A DNA stretch of 64,000 nt, taken from the NCBI RefSeq assembly GCF_003852715.1, contig NZ_RIAV01000010.1, positions 1 through 64,000 of the forward strand, given 5' to 3'. The translations under genes were made by a program, and so were the position numbers. Under the pieces are notes generated by a model. The model had not been told where the DNA came from. It did no database searches and worked only from the letters and a program-made list of their open reading frames with translations. Positions within the stretch are counted from its first letter, which is position 1. Every line of letters starts with the position of its first letter. This stretch comes from Ectobacillus antri. Lineage in GTDB: Bacteria > Bacillota > Bacilli > Bacillales > Bacillaceae_G. This document shows positions 1 through 8,465 of this stretch, one piece after another.

Positions 1-159
1 GTACACCTAACTTCAGATGTGCGCTCGCACGTGGTCCGCGAGCCGTTCTCGCGGTACACCTAACCTCAGATGTGCGCTCGCACGTGATCCGGTAGCCGCT
101 CTTGCGGTACACCTAACCTCAGATGTGCGCTCGCACGTGGTCCGCAAGCTACTCTTGCG
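1..159. repeat. Three 53-bp tandem repeats with hairpins
   Basis: Three head-to-tail units of exactly 53 bp lie at 1-53, 54-106 and 107-159, each beginning GTACACCTAAC. Every unit holds the short inverted repeat GTGCG-ct-CGCAC. A second inverted repeat at the unit end is perfect in units 1 (CGCGAG/CTCGCG) and 3 (CGCAAG/CTTGCG) and broken in unit 2. The array starts at the window edge, so more units may lie to the left. No credible coding sequence overlaps it. Confidence 0.9.
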
Positions 160-512
160 TTTATGTTTAGTCGCGAGTATTACCTATCAAATGCGAAGAC
201 TTTTGTGGGAAAAGCAACGAAAAGAACCAAGTGAGTTGAAGTGTGCCTATATGGTACAAATTTACTTAAAAAAATACACGCCCCACTCTTTTACACCCTA
301 GAACATCTTGGCTTCGTGCTAACTAGACTCTTTCAAGATGTAAGCAAGAATGGCAAAAAAGCACGGCGATACCAAAAAGCGACGCCGTTTAAAATCCTAA
401 GCTTAATAGAGAAATCAACGGCTCAGCTACCCACAGTCGCATAAAATATGTGACAATGGAAGCTGTATTTGAGTATGCCTAAAAAATAAGCTTTTAATCA
501 AAAACAATAAAA
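160..512. other. Intergenic stretch, no gene recognised
   Basis: Short open frames exist on the + strand but have no ribosome binding site and no recognisable protein similarity, and one begins inside the tandem repeat. Apart from the neighbouring repeat and the hairpin at 513-547, nothing supportable was seen. Confidence 0.6.
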
Positions 513-547
513 AAGTCATCCCAATGCCTTTGGCATTGGGATGACTT
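513..547 (-). terminator. Strong hairpin, terminator for the leftward transcript
   Basis: A perfect 16-bp inverted repeat (513-528 with 532-547, 3-nt loop) is followed on the minus strand by a T-rich run (complement of positions 500-512). No T-tract follows on the + strand. It most likely ends leftward transcription from the DUF1002 gene, although a MITE-like element lies in between. Confidence 0.7.
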
Positions 548-578
548 CGCTAAAGTTGATGGCTAGACCCCTTTTTAA

Positions 579-755
579 CTATATAAGTCTACATAGTTTT
601 TTCAATATATAAATAGCAAGAAAATAACAACTCCAGAACGCCTCACTAAGTGTGTATATTCTTACTTGACCCGTAAGCCTTGACTGCAACCATATATTGT
701 TCGTTCTTCTATCCCACAAAAAAAAGAATGTCGGTTTTTCTAGTTGTACTTATAG
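579..755 (+). mobile_element. MITE-like dispersed repeat, copy A
   Basis: About 177 bp are clearly homologous to 32137-32319 in this window, and the last ~37 bp recur at 47182-47218. The left end reads CTATATAAGTCTAC. The reverse complement of the right end reads CTATAAGTACAACTAG here and CTATATAAGTACAACTAG in copy C, so the element has imperfect terminal inverted repeats. It has no coding capacity. Size and dispersal resemble the non-coding bcr-type repeats of the B. cereus group, but identity with a named family cannot be shown here. Confidence 0.75.
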
Positions 756-786
756 CAGTAACCTACAGTCAAGAGTTTACATGTCT

Positions 787-1650
787 TTATTTGAACAAAG
801 ATTTAATAAAGTCTATGAAACTTGCAAAAATATCTTTGATTTGATCAAGAAACGTTTGTCCTTCTTCCGAGCTTAAAAAGGCAGATACTTGCTCTTTCGC
901 TTTATTTAATTGATTCGTAACCTGATCCCAATCAATATTTAGGTTTTTCATTTTATCAAATAATGTAACTAGATTGTTTAGCTGCTCCTCTGTAAGGGTG
1001 ATCCCGAGTTCTTTGGCTAACTTTTCAATCAAAATTCGTAAGTCTTCTATTGTTTTTGGCGGATTTTCAGCAATTGCTTCTTTTACACGTGTAACAAGCT
1101 CTACTGCTTTATCAGAACCAATTTGATCACCAAGCTTTGCAGTTGTAACCATTTCTTGGTTTGCAACTTGTTTTACTTCTTCAGGAATAGGCTTGTTGGC
1201 AGTTGTTTCATATGCTTTCATTAGGCCTGTTAAAGCAGCAGTTCCGCTTACTTGAAACGGTGCTGTAATATATATGTCTGCATCCTTGACACCTGCTGTA
1301 ATCAATGCATTAGTGTACATGGCATCTGTAACCCAAGAAATGTTGTGGGTTTGTACCACGAGGCCAGAGCCTTTTTTTGTATACGTAATTTTAGATGAAG
1401 AAATAGCCTTTGTCCCAATTTGAGCTTTGGGAACGTATTGGCTCAAATATTTATGCTCTTCCGCATTAGAAACGAGAATGGTTTGAGCGTCAGCGGGCGC
1501 CTTCATATCATCGAGTACTTTCTGTTTTTGGTCTGCGGTTAAGTTTTCTCCAAGCGTAATAATTGTTTCTCCTTCAGCTACATCAGCAAGTACGTAAGTT
1601 GGCACAAGTAATGTAAATATAAGGAGAAGTGCTAACCATTTTGTTTTCAA
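787..1650 (-). CDS. ypuA: DUF1002 family secreted protein (YpuA-like)
   Basis: The predicted 287-residue protein has an N-terminal signal peptide (KTKW, a hydrophobic stretch, then a likely cleavage before DVAEGETI) and a DUF1002-type body, so it is probably exported. Its biochemical role is unknown. The start is placed at TTG 1650 because AAAGGAG lies 8 nt upstream; an upstream ATG at 1686 has no such site and would put this Shine-Dalgarno inside the gene. Position next to ppiB, ribT, ypuF and scpAB matches ypuA of B. subtilis. The C-terminal third is helical and Lys/Glu-rich. Family assignment is from sequence resemblance and synteny. Confidence 0.85.
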   Translation of the reverse strand: MKTKWLALLLIFTLLVPTYVLADVAEGETIITLGENLTADQKQKVLDDMKAPADAQTILVSNAEEHKYLSQYVPKAQIGTKAISSSKITYTKKGSGLVVQTHNISWVTDAMYTNALITAGVKDADIYITAPFQVSGTAALTGLMKAYETTANKPIPEEVKQVANQEMVTTAKLGDQIGSDKAVELVTRVKEAIAENPPKTIEDLRILIEKLAKELGITLTEEQLNNLVTLFDKMKNLNIDWDQVTNQLNKAKEQVSAFLSSEEGQTFLDQIKDIFASFIDFIKSLFK

Positions 1651-1834
1651 TACTATCGCTCCTTTGTAAAGTTTTGAGGGCAACATGCTAATTATAATAT
1701 AACTGTATGCTTTGTCATCGGACTTTAGATGGATTTTATCAAAAATAAGGAAGAACGTCTATTCTACTATTTTTATTTTACAAGTCAAATGTGTTATGAT
1801 TGAGCAGTATGAACGATAAGGAGGTTTTTTAGTT

Positions 1835-2269
1835 ATGAAAAAAGGTTATATTTTAATGGAAAATGGTCAAAAGGTAGAGTTTGAATTGTTTGCAAATGAA
1901 GCACCAGGAACAGTAGCAAACTTTGAGAAGTTGGCGAATGAAGGCTTTTATAATGGTCTTACGTTTCACCGTGTAATCCCAGGTTTTGTAAGTCAGGGAG
2001 GCGATCCAAATGGGAACGGAACAGGTGGCCCTGGTTATACAATTAAGTGTGAAACAGCCGGAAATCCGCATCGACATAAAGCAGGTGCTTTATCAATGGC
2101 ACATGCTGGTAGAGATACGGGCGGCAGTCAGTTTTTTATTGTTCATGAACCACAGCCGCATTTAGATGGTGTACATACAGTGTTTGGACAAGTGACAAGT
2201 GGTCTGGAAACAGTACTAGCTATGAGAAATGGCGATATCATGCAAGAAGTGAAAGTTTGGGAAGAATAA
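1835..2269 (+). CDS. ppiB: Peptidyl-prolyl cis-trans isomerase, cyclophilin type
   Basis: This 144-residue protein is a compact cytoplasmic cyclophilin that interconverts cis and trans prolyl peptide bonds during folding. The core reads FHRVIPGF then QGGDP around residues 47-60, with the conserved GSQFFI and a [12 protein letters not shown] stretch towards the C-terminus. Length and content match PpiB of B. subtilis. A strong AAGGAGG precedes the ATG, and a terminator follows the stop directly, so it is probably monocistronic. It is divergent from the DUF1002 gene, as in B. subtilis. Confidence 0.95.
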   Translation: MKKGYILMENGQKVEFELFANEAPGTVANFEKLANEGFYNGLTFHRVIPGFVSQGGDPNGNGTGGPGYTIKCETAGNPHRHKAGALSMAHAGRDTGGSQFFIVHEPQPHLDGVHTVFGQVTSGLETVLAMRNGDIMQEVKVWEE

Positions 2270-2291
2270 GACCTGTTTTTCAGGTCTTTTC
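2270..2291 (+). terminator. ppiB terminator
   Basis: GACCTG-ttttt-CAGGTC followed by TTTTC immediately after the ppiB stop codon. Confidence 0.85.
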
Positions 2292-2673
2292 TTGTAGGGT
2301 GGAGACAAGTGTACTGTTACTAATTAACCTGTTTGAATGGACGGGACCGGGTAGATTTCACAACTGGGCAAATTACGTTTGCAGGGACAAGTAACCGATT
2401 TGATAGAGTCATTTTCTATAGTAAAAATTAGTGATCTTCATAACGTTCCATTGTACTTATTATGTTTTGTAAACAGGAAATAATCTTTTCCCTTGGTATA
2501 AATAGTCAAGATATAATCCTTCTCACAGCTTATAAAATGATGTAGAATAAGAAATACTTATGACATTCTTAGGTGATTCACGCATATTCTAAAAGACAAT
2601 CTTGAAATTAGCTTTGTATATTATATGTAGTGGTATGGGAAAGAAAGTTTTTTTATAAGAAGGGATAAATTTT
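2292..2673. other. Gap where riboflavin genes sit in B. subtilis
   Basis: About 380 bp without a supportable gene lie between ppiB and ribT. In B. subtilis the ribDEAHT operon occupies this place. I found no FMN-riboswitch core and no recognisable remnant of ribD, ribE, ribA or ribH. An AAGGG site directly precedes ribT; no clear promoter was identified. Confidence 0.6.
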
Positions 2674-3036
2674 ATGCTGATTCGTTTCAAAAAAAGTTAC
2701 GAAAAAATTGCAATGGGTCTTCTTTCATTTATGCCTACCGAAAAGGATTTAAAAAAGCTGCAAGTAACGGTTAAGGAATATGAAGAAAACCAAAATTGGC
2801 AGCTGTATTTATGGAAAGAAAATGAAGATGTATTAGGAATTATCGGTACTATTAAAAAAGAAGATGGGGTTGTGCATATTCAACACATTTGTGTTACACC
2901 TTCGCACCGTCATGCAGGAATTGGAACAAAAATGGTACAGGAGCTTCGTTCTATGATGCCAGGTGTTACCGTATGCGGAAATGAGCATACAGCTTCTTTT
3001 TGTGAGAAATGTGAAGCAGATCCGATACAGTTGTAA
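2674..3036 (+). CDS. ribT: GNAT acetyltransferase RibT
   Basis: This 120-residue GNAT-fold protein carries the acetyl-CoA binding motif as RHAGIG (about residues 79-84), preceded by the beta-4 strand HICVTP. It corresponds to RibT, the last gene of the riboflavin operon in B. subtilis, whose acetyl-transfer substrate is not firmly known. Here it stands without ribDEAH upstream, between ppiB and the DUF309 gene. An AAGGG site precedes the ATG and a terminator follows. Assignment rests on length, motif and position; another small GNAT enzyme cannot be excluded. Confidence 0.8.
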   Translation: MLIRFKKSYEKIAMGLLSFMPTEKDLKKLQVTVKEYEENQNWQLYLWKENEDVLGIIGTIKKEDGVVHIQHICVTPSHRHAGIGTKMVQELRSMMPGVTVCGNEHTASFCEKCEADPIQL

Positions 3037-3062
3037 GGCGGAGAATTATCTCCGCCTTTTTT
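3037..3062 (+). terminator. ribT terminator
   Basis: GGCGGAGA (3037-3044) pairs with TCTCCGCC (3049-3056), followed by a T-tract. The stop codon of the convergent DUF309 gene lies in the loop. Confidence 0.85.
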
Positions 3063-3564
3063 GTATTTGTTTGCTTCTTTCGGCAATCACATCTGTACGA
3101 TCTCGTAATGTATGCTTGTTGATAAGATAAACATTGGTGGCATCGCTTGGTTGTCCCCATATAAAGCCTAGTTTTGCGCATTCCATGTTGCATAATTGTT
3201 TTAAATCATCTGCAATAAGAGGTAAGTTAATATCGGTATACGGTTTATTTGTTTCCATGCGATGCAATGTCTTAGTAAGTAATTCAATAAGCTGTGTTGT
3301 ATCAAGCCCTAGTGTGTGTACTATGTGTAATTGCTCACTTAAGATACGAAGAGCGCTTTGCATCATGCGTTTTGCACCTTCCATGTTATTTCTTCTGTAG
3401 TGATAGAGTGATACGGCAATTTGTATGAAACCAACCAGGTAAGCATCGCGTTGTCCTCTCGGTTTCTCCTTCCAGTACTCTTCCAGAACTTCGTGACATT
3501 CAAAATAATCTCTGTCTCCATGAAAGTGAAGTAAGTATTGTATATACGCTTGAGGGTACAACAT
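3046..3564 (-). CDS. ypuF: DUF309 family protein (YpuF-like)
   Basis: The 172-residue protein has the DUF309 signature YFECHEVLEEYW near its N-terminus (a helical HxxxExxW motif) followed by further helices. The family is all-alpha and cytoplasmic, with no established biochemical function. AAGGAGG lies just upstream of the ATG at 3564; longer upstream starts would bury this site. B. subtilis ypuF likewise lies next to scpA-scpB. The gene is convergent with ribT and divergent from scpA. Confidence 0.85.
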   Translation of the reverse strand: MLYPQAYIQYLLHFHGDRDYFECHEVLEEYWKEKPRGQRDAYLVGFIQIAVSLYHYRRNNMEGAKRMMQSALRILSEQLHIVHTLGLDTTQLIELLTKTLHRMETNKPYTDINLPLIADDLKQLCNMECAKLGFIWGQPSDATNVYLINKHTLRDRTDVIAERSKQIQKRRR

Positions 3565-3827
3565 TATTCCTCCTTCTATTTGTTGTATTGTCATTGTACT
3601 ATATATGTCGTCCGTTTCTCTCACAATACCTATGATTTTATACAGGATGTACTTTTTATAAGCTCTGTACCCACCTGAATAGCACCTGTTTCTTTATTGG
3701 ATTAAAAAGAGAGTTCGTTTTATTACTTGTACATATAGCTTAAAACGCAATATGTATTTTTTTGTTGGATAGTATTGCAACATGCTCTATACTTATACTG
3801 TTATAGAAAATAGTTGGTGGGATGCTT

Positions 3828-4565
3828 GTGCAGTACAATATTAAAATAGATGCATTTGAAGGTCCGTTAGACTTGCTATTGCATTTAATACATCGATATG
3901 AAATTGATATATATGATATACCAGTTGCTGTTATCACAGAGCAGTACGTAAATTATATTCATACAATGAAAGAACTGCAATTAGACGTAGCAAGTGAATA
4001 TTTGGTCATGGCTGCTACTTTACTTGCGATAAAAAGTAAAATGTTACTTCCTAAACATGAAGAGGAGTGGATTGAGGAAGAGCTTTTAGAAGACCCTAGG
4101 CAAGAACTGATGGAGCGATTATTAGCTTATCAAAGCTACAAACAAGCAGCTGTACAGCTTAGAGAAAAGGAACAAGAGCGTGCACAGTTATTTACAAGAG
4201 AACCTGTTGATTTCACTGACTATCAAAAGCAAGAACAAGGGGAGTATATCCCCGTAGATGTTACTTTATATGATATGTTGGCTGCTTTCCAGAAACTATT
4301 GAGACGAAAAAAAGTCCAAAAGCCACTTATGACAAAAATAGTTAGGCAGGAAATTTCTATTGAAAAAAGAATGGAAGAAATTATGCAGCAATTGGAGAAA
4401 GGTACGAGTAAAAAGCGATTTGATGAATTATTTGAAACAGATGCACGTGAAATACTGGTAACAAGTTTTCTAGCTATTTTGGAACTCATGAAGAAGAAGA
4501 TGATTATTATCGAGCAGGAGCATAATTTTGAGGATATTTATATCATGAAGTCCCAATATGCTTAA
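3828..4565 (+). CDS. scpA: Segregation and condensation protein A (kleisin)
   Basis: ScpA is the kleisin of the bacterial SMC condensin: it bridges the SMC ATPase heads and binds ScpB, compacting and segregating the chromosome. The N-terminus [20 protein letters not shown] is the diagnostic SMC-binding start of the family, and the C-terminal winged-helix part ([13 protein letters not shown]) is present. The start is placed at GTG 3828, about 6 nt after GGTGGG; an ATG two codons upstream would abut this site. scpB follows after about 95 bp, so the pair is probably one operon. Confidence 0.95.
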   Translation: MQYNIKIDAFEGPLDLLLHLIHRYEIDIYDIPVAVITEQYVNYIHTMKELQLDVASEYLVMAATLLAIKSKMLLPKHEEEWIEEELLEDPRQELMERLLAYQSYKQAAVQLREKEQERAQLFTREPVDFTDYQKQEQGEYIPVDVTLYDMLAAFQKLLRRKKVQKPLMTKIVRQEISIEKRMEEIMQQLEKGTSKKRFDELFETDAREILVTSFLAILELMKKKMIIIEQEHNFEDIYIMKSQYA

Positions 4566-4659
4566 ATGTTATAAAAGAGCGTGATTGAGTTCATGATGTT
4601 CACAAAAGAGTATTGCATGAGGAAGTTAAGGATAGGCGAGAATGGAAGGAGTTATGGTT

Positions 4660-5235
4660 TTGAGTTATATAGAGCAAAAAGCGGTTGCAGAGGGATTATT
4701 ATTTGCGGTCGGTGAAGAAGGGATTGAAATGTCGCGTTTGATGTATGTGCTCGACCTTTCAATGGAGGAAGCTTCTTCTATCATAGAAGAGTTACGAGAA
4801 ACATATGAGCAGCCAGACCGTGGTTTTAGGCTAGTTGAGCATGGCGGAGCATATCGATTAATTACTAAAAAAGAGCACGCTCTTTACTACAAAAAGTTAA
4901 TTGAATCACCAACTTCTTCTAGTTTGTCACAAGCTGCATTAGAAACACTTGCAATTATCGCATATCGCCAGCCCATTACCAGAACGGAAATTGAAGATAT
5001 TCGCGGTGTTAAAACAGATAAAGCATTGCAAACATTAACAGCCAGATTGCTTATTAAAGAAATGGGGCGTGCGGAAGGAACAGGTAGACCCATTTTATAC
5101 GGTACAACGAAAGAATTTCTAGATGCATTTGGTTTACAATCTTTGAAAGAGTTACCTCCGTTACCAAAGGAAACGGAAGACTTAGAAGAGGCTGATTTAT
5201 TTTTTGATTCATTGAACCAGGTTTCCCTTGACTAG
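4660..5235 (+). CDS. scpB: Segregation and condensation protein B
   Basis: ScpB forms a winged-helix dimer that binds the ScpA kleisin in the SMC complex. The central segment [21 protein letters not shown] and the following [12 protein letters not shown] are hallmarks of the second winged helix. TTG 4660 is preferred because AAGGAG ends 8 nt upstream; ATG 4642 and ATG 4654 are badly spaced for that site. The protein is 191 residues, the usual family length. The acidic C-terminal tail ([12 protein letters not shown]) is typical. Confidence 0.93.
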   Translation: MSYIEQKAVAEGLLFAVGEEGIEMSRLMYVLDLSMEEASSIIEELRETYEQPDRGFRLVEHGGAYRLITKKEHALYYKKLIESPTSSSLSQAALETLAIIAYRQPITRTEIEDIRGVKTDKALQTLTARLLIKEMGRAEGTGRPILYGTTKEFLDAFGLQSLKELPPLPKETEDLEEADLFFDSLNQVSLD

Positions 5236-5254
5236 GGCCTGGTTTTTTTTTTTT
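5215..5254 (+). terminator. scpB terminator
   Basis: AACCAGG at the end of scpB pairs with CCTGGTT, and a run of about twelve T follows. Confidence 0.85.
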
Positions 5255-5279
5255 GAGGCATTAAAGTTCGTTGGTGATT

Positions 5280-5370
5280 CCCTTTATGGGAATTTGCTTT
5301 CCGCGGGCTGTTAGAGTGCTACGTGTCTGCAGGGGCTCAATCTTCCACTCTAATCAACAAGAAAGTGTAG
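5280..5370. repeat. Degenerate Bacillus-type dispersed repeat remnant
   Basis: The stretch containing TTTGCTTTCCGCGGGC, then TCTGCAGGGGCTCAA and CTTCCACTCTAATC, resembles a GC-rich non-coding repeat I recall from intergenic regions of many Bacillus genomes. It is much degraded. An open frame spanning it has no family resemblance and no ribosome binding site. Confidence 0.35.
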
Positions 5371-5502
5371 TTCTAATAAGGAAAGAAGGTCCTGTTATAT
5401 TGTTCCCTTCGACTTGGCAAGTCTCCATAATACGCTGTATATTTCCTAGGAATTGTATAGTGATTTTCGATTGGGAAACAATATGAAAAAGGAGGTGGCC
5501 GA

Positions 5503-6399
5503 TTGAAGTTGGTACGGATCTCCATGCATTGCCTTATATTTATTATTTGCTTTTGTTTATTTGGTGTATCTTATGCCAGTTATTCTCCCTCTATGCCAGT
5601 AATGAGAGTTGCTCGTGAATCGCAACGTACGCCTCTTACAGTTACCTTTTTAAAGGTTGGACAAGGGGACTCTACACTACTCTCGCTGCCAAACGGCAAG
5701 CATATATTAATTGATGGAGGTCCCCATGAAGCTGGGGAAGCCGTTATTCATAAGTTAATTGAGAAAAGAATTAAAAAATTAGATTTAGTAATTAGTACAC
5801 ATCCAGATATGGATCATATTGGAGGGTTAATACAAGTAATTCAGCAGGTACCAGTTACAATGATACTAGATAGCGGCAAGCATTATTACTCGTTAACATA
5901 CCGGATGTATATAAGAAGTGTTAAAGAGCGTAAAATTCCGTTTATTGCAGCAAAAGAAGGGCAGTTCCTTCCATTAGATCCTAATATATCCATTCGTGTA
6001 TTAAATGATGGTAAGAAAAAAGATGCTAATAATGAATCTTCCATTGTTCTGCAAGTTCGTTATAACAAAGCAGATTTTCTTTTAATGGGGGATGCAGATG
6101 TTGCGACGGAGAAAAGAATTATTGACCGATATAGCGTGCATGCTGATGTATTAAAAATTGGTCATCATGGCTCTTATACGTCATCGAGTGCGCGTTTGCT
6201 TACGAGTGCTAATCCGCAGTTTGTTGTATTGTCTTATGGAAAAGGAAATCCATATGGTCATCCTCATCAAAGTGTGATGAAGAGGCTACGAAAATATGGT
6301 ATGCAAGTTTATTCGACTGTGTCAGGAGATATAGAATTTCAAACCGATGGAAGTAATATTGTAATTAATAGAAAAACCCCTTTGCCGCTTTTAAAATGA
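5503..6399 (+). CDS. Secreted ComEC/Rec2-type metallo-beta-lactamase-fold hydrolase
   Basis: This 298-residue protein has an N-terminal signal peptide or anchor (hydrophobic up to SYAS) followed by a metallo-beta-lactamase domain like the extracellular hydrolase part of ComEC. Metal-binding motifs seen are STHPDMDHIGG (about residues 98-108), the aspartate of LLMGDAD and the GHHGSYTSSS block. It lacks the ComEC membrane channel, so it is probably a stand-alone exported phosphodiesterase or nuclease-like enzyme; the substrate is unknown. TTG start with AAGGAGGTG 8 nt upstream. A terminator follows. Confidence 0.85.
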   Translation: MKLVRISMHCLIFIICFCLFGVSYASYSPSMPVMRVARESQRTPLTVTFLKVGQGDSTLLSLPNGKHILIDGGPHEAGEAVIHKLIEKRIKKLDLVISTHPDMDHIGGLIQVIQQVPVTMILDSGKHYYSLTYRMYIRSVKERKIPFIAAKEGQFLPLDPNISIRVLNDGKKKDANNESSIVLQVRYNKADFLLMGDADVATEKRIIDRYSVHADVLKIGHHGSYTSSSARLLTSANPQFVVLSYGKGNPYGHPHQSVMKRLRKYGMQVYSTVSGDIEFQTDGSNIVINRKTPLPLLK

Positions 6400-6436
6400 A
6401 GAGAATAAGACCATAGATGTATTTTCTTCATTTTTT
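6393..6436 (+). terminator. Terminator after the ComEC-type gene
   Basis: AAAATGAAGA pairs with TCTTCATTTT and is followed by TTTTTC. Confidence 0.75.
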
Positions 6437-6460
6437 CTTTTCAAATTTAAAGATATCAAG

Positions 6461-6494
6461 TATACTTTTAAATGTATAGACAACTAATTGTCTA
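6461..6494 (+). promoter_or_regulatory. nagA promoter -10 and NagR-type operator
   Basis: A perfect 7-bp inverted repeat TAGACAA-ctaa-TTGTCTA lies at 6477-6494, just downstream of a -10-like TATACT (6461-6466). The sequence resembles operators of the GntR/HutC regulator NagR (YvoA), which is encoded as the third gene of this operon. Placement across the likely start site fits repression relieved by amino-sugar phosphates. The -35 (TTTTCA, 17 bp upstream) is weak. Confidence 0.6.
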
Positions 6495-6535
6495 GTTTTA
6501 AATCAAAAATCCAATCCAATAAGGGAGGATTTTGC

Positions 6536-7717
6536 ATGAAACGAAAGGTTATTATCCGAGTTAAAATTTATACTGGCTATGAAGTAATTGAAGAAGGATA
6601 TATTCGATATAACAATGTGATAGAAGAAGTAGGTAGTATGAGGAATTACAAAGCTTCTGACGATGAAATAGTATACGATGCAGCAGGTGGTATCATAATT
6701 CCAGGTATGATTGATATTCATATTCATGGTGGGTATGGCATTGATGTGATGGATGGAGAAGCGGAATTGTTACTAGCGTTTGAAGAGAAGTTACTACAAG
6801 AAGGTGTTACATCTTTTTTCCCCACAACTATGACACAATCTGAACAAGCCATTACTAATGCATTACAAAGTATGAGAGAAGCAAAAGAAAGAGGGGCCCA
6901 CTTTCCTTATATCCATTTAGAAGGACCATATGTATCAAAAAAGAGAGCTGGTGCGCAGCCAATGGAACACATTGTACCAGTTAATATTGAGCAATTTAAG
7001 AAGTGGCAGAAAGAAAGCAATGATTTAATTAAATTAGTCACATATGCCCCTGAAGAAACAGATGCAGAAGAATTTGGTGGGTATTTACAAGAAAAGGGGA
7101 TTGTTAGAGCTGTTGGACATTCTGATGCCACATTTGCGCAGTTACAAGAGCTGAATATCTGTCACGCTACACATTTATTCAATCAAATGAAACCCATGCA
7201 TCATCGTGAGCCGGGCGTTGTGGGCTACGTGTTGTTGCAAGAAGATACTATGGTTGAAATTATCCCTGATGGTATTCATGTTCATCCAGAAATGATTAAA
7301 CTTGCTTATCGTTTGAAAGGTGCAAAGAAAATAAGCGTTATTACAGATGCGATGCGAGCAAAAGGATTAAAGGATGGCGCATATGAGCTTGGTGGGCAAA
7401 CGGTCTTTGTGAAAGAAGGAAAAGCCACACTAGCCGATGGGACGCTAGCAGGAAGTGTTCTCAAAATGGATGAAGCATTTCGAAATATTATAGCCTTTAC
7501 GGGTTGTACGATTGAAGAAGCAGTGCTTATGACGTCAGTTAACCAAGCGGAAAAGTTTCAGCTTCATCGCAAAGGAGCACTATTGCCAGGGAAAGATGCG
7601 GACTTTGTAGTGTTAAATGAGGAACTATTTATTGAAGATACAGTAAGATGTGGTATTCATTTAAATTATAGTAATGGGAGGACGTGTGATGAAGATACTT
7701 ATCGTAAATTCAAATGA
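6536..7717 (+). CDS. nagA: N-acetylglucosamine-6-phosphate deacetylase
   Basis: NagA removes the acetyl group from N-acetylglucosamine 6-phosphate to give glucosamine 6-phosphate. The amidohydrolase barrel shows the metal motif HIHGGYG, the metal-binding Glu in HLEGPY, the [15 protein letters not shown] substrate block and the catalytic Asp in VITDAM. The start ATG follows AGGGAGG at normal spacing and gives 393 residues, close to the B. subtilis enzyme. It overlaps nagB by 29 bp, so translation is probably coupled. The operator upstream suggests NagR repression. Confidence 0.96.
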   Translation: MKRKVIIRVKIYTGYEVIEEGYIRYNNVIEEVGSMRNYKASDDEIVYDAAGGIIIPGMIDIHIHGGYGIDVMDGEAELLLAFEEKLLQEGVTSFFPTTMTQSEQAITNALQSMREAKERGAHFPYIHLEGPYVSKKRAGAQPMEHIVPVNIEQFKKWQKESNDLIKLVTYAPEETDAEEFGGYLQEKGIVRAVGHSDATFAQLQELNICHATHLFNQMKPMHHREPGVVGYVLLQEDTMVEIIPDGIHVHPEMIKLAYRLKGAKKISVITDAMRAKGLKDGAYELGGQTVFVKEGKATLADGTLAGSVLKMDEAFRNIIAFTGCTIEEAVLMTSVNQAEKFQLHRKGALLPGKDADFVVLNEELFIEDTVRCGIHLNYSNGRTCDEDTYRKFK

Positions 7718-8465
7718 AGAGTTGGCAAAAGCGGGTTATAATTGGATAGTAGAAATACTACGTACACAATCTACCCCAGTTTTAGGAATGGCTACAGGTA
7801 GTTCGCCTATGGGGATATATAAGTTAATGAGAGAAAATCATCTTGATGTAAGCCATACAGTCACGGTAAACTTAGATGAGTATATAAATGTGCCTGCCAA
7901 TCACGAAAATAGCTACCATTGTTTTATGAAGAAACAATTATTTGATCATATCTCGTTCAAAAAAAATTTTCTACCAAATGGAATGGCAGAAAACTTACAG
8001 GAAGAATGCTTGCGATATGAACAGGTATTAGATGAATATCCAGTAGATTTACAAATACTAGGTATTGGAGAAAATGGACATATTGGTTTCAATGAACCGG
8101 GTACGTCGTTTTCTTCGCGAACACATGTTATTCAATTGACAGAATCGACAAGACATGCAAATCGTCGTTTTTTTAATCATGAACATGATGTGCCAACGCA
8201 TGCTATTACTATGGGAATTGCATCAATTATGAAAGCGAAGCGAATTATGTTGTTAGCTATGGGTACTGCTAAAGCATCGGCTGTCCGACAACTACTAGAA
8301 GGTCCTATAACAGAGAAGTGTCCTGCAACTATACTTCGCGAACATCCCGATGTACTTATCATCACTGATCAGCAGGCGTTATCTTTATGTAGTGAGGAGA
8401 GTTTGTATGAGCATCAACAAGTATTCTCCATTTCCAATTTATTATCAAATTCAAGAATGGGTTAA
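7689..8465 (+). CDS. nagB: Glucosamine-6-phosphate deaminase
   Basis: NagB converts glucosamine 6-phosphate to fructose 6-phosphate and ammonia, completing entry of amino sugars into glycolysis. Family motifs are [11 protein letters not shown] (phosphate binding), VNLDEY (the catalytic Asp), and [14 protein letters not shown]. The ATG at 7689 has GGGAGG upstream inside nagA. The reading frame runs 59 bp into nagR. At 258 residues it is the usual length for Bacillus NagB without the C-terminal allosteric extension seen in E. coli. Confidence 0.96.
   Translation: MKILIVNSNEELAKAGYNWIVEILRTQSTPVLGMATGSSPMGIYKLMRENHLDVSHTVTVNLDEYINVPANHENSYHCFMKKQLFDHISFKKNFLPNGMAENLQEECLRYEQVLDEYPVDLQILGIGENGHIGFNEPGTSFSSRTHVIQLTESTRHANRRFFNHEHDVPTHAITMGIASIMKAKRIMLLAMGTAKASAVRQLLEGPITEKCPATILREHPDVLIITDQQALSLCSEESLYEHQQVFSISNLLSNSRMG

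Noticed and set aside
1-159. CRISPR array
   Set aside because: The units are contiguous 53-bp tandem repeats without unique spacers, and no cas genes are in the window.
17-444. Overlapping + strand open frames at the left edge
   Set aside because: They start inside the 53-bp tandem repeat or lack a ribosome binding site, and the translations have no protein-like pattern.
3700-3735. Similarity between 3705-3730 and 47249-47272 (TTAAAAAGAGAGTT stretch)
   Set aside because: Only about 20-25 bp of AT-rich sequence match; too short to call a repeat family.
5271-5486. 71-codon open frame between scpB and the ComEC-type gene
   Set aside because: It runs through a GC-rich repeat remnant and has no ribosome binding site or family resemblance.
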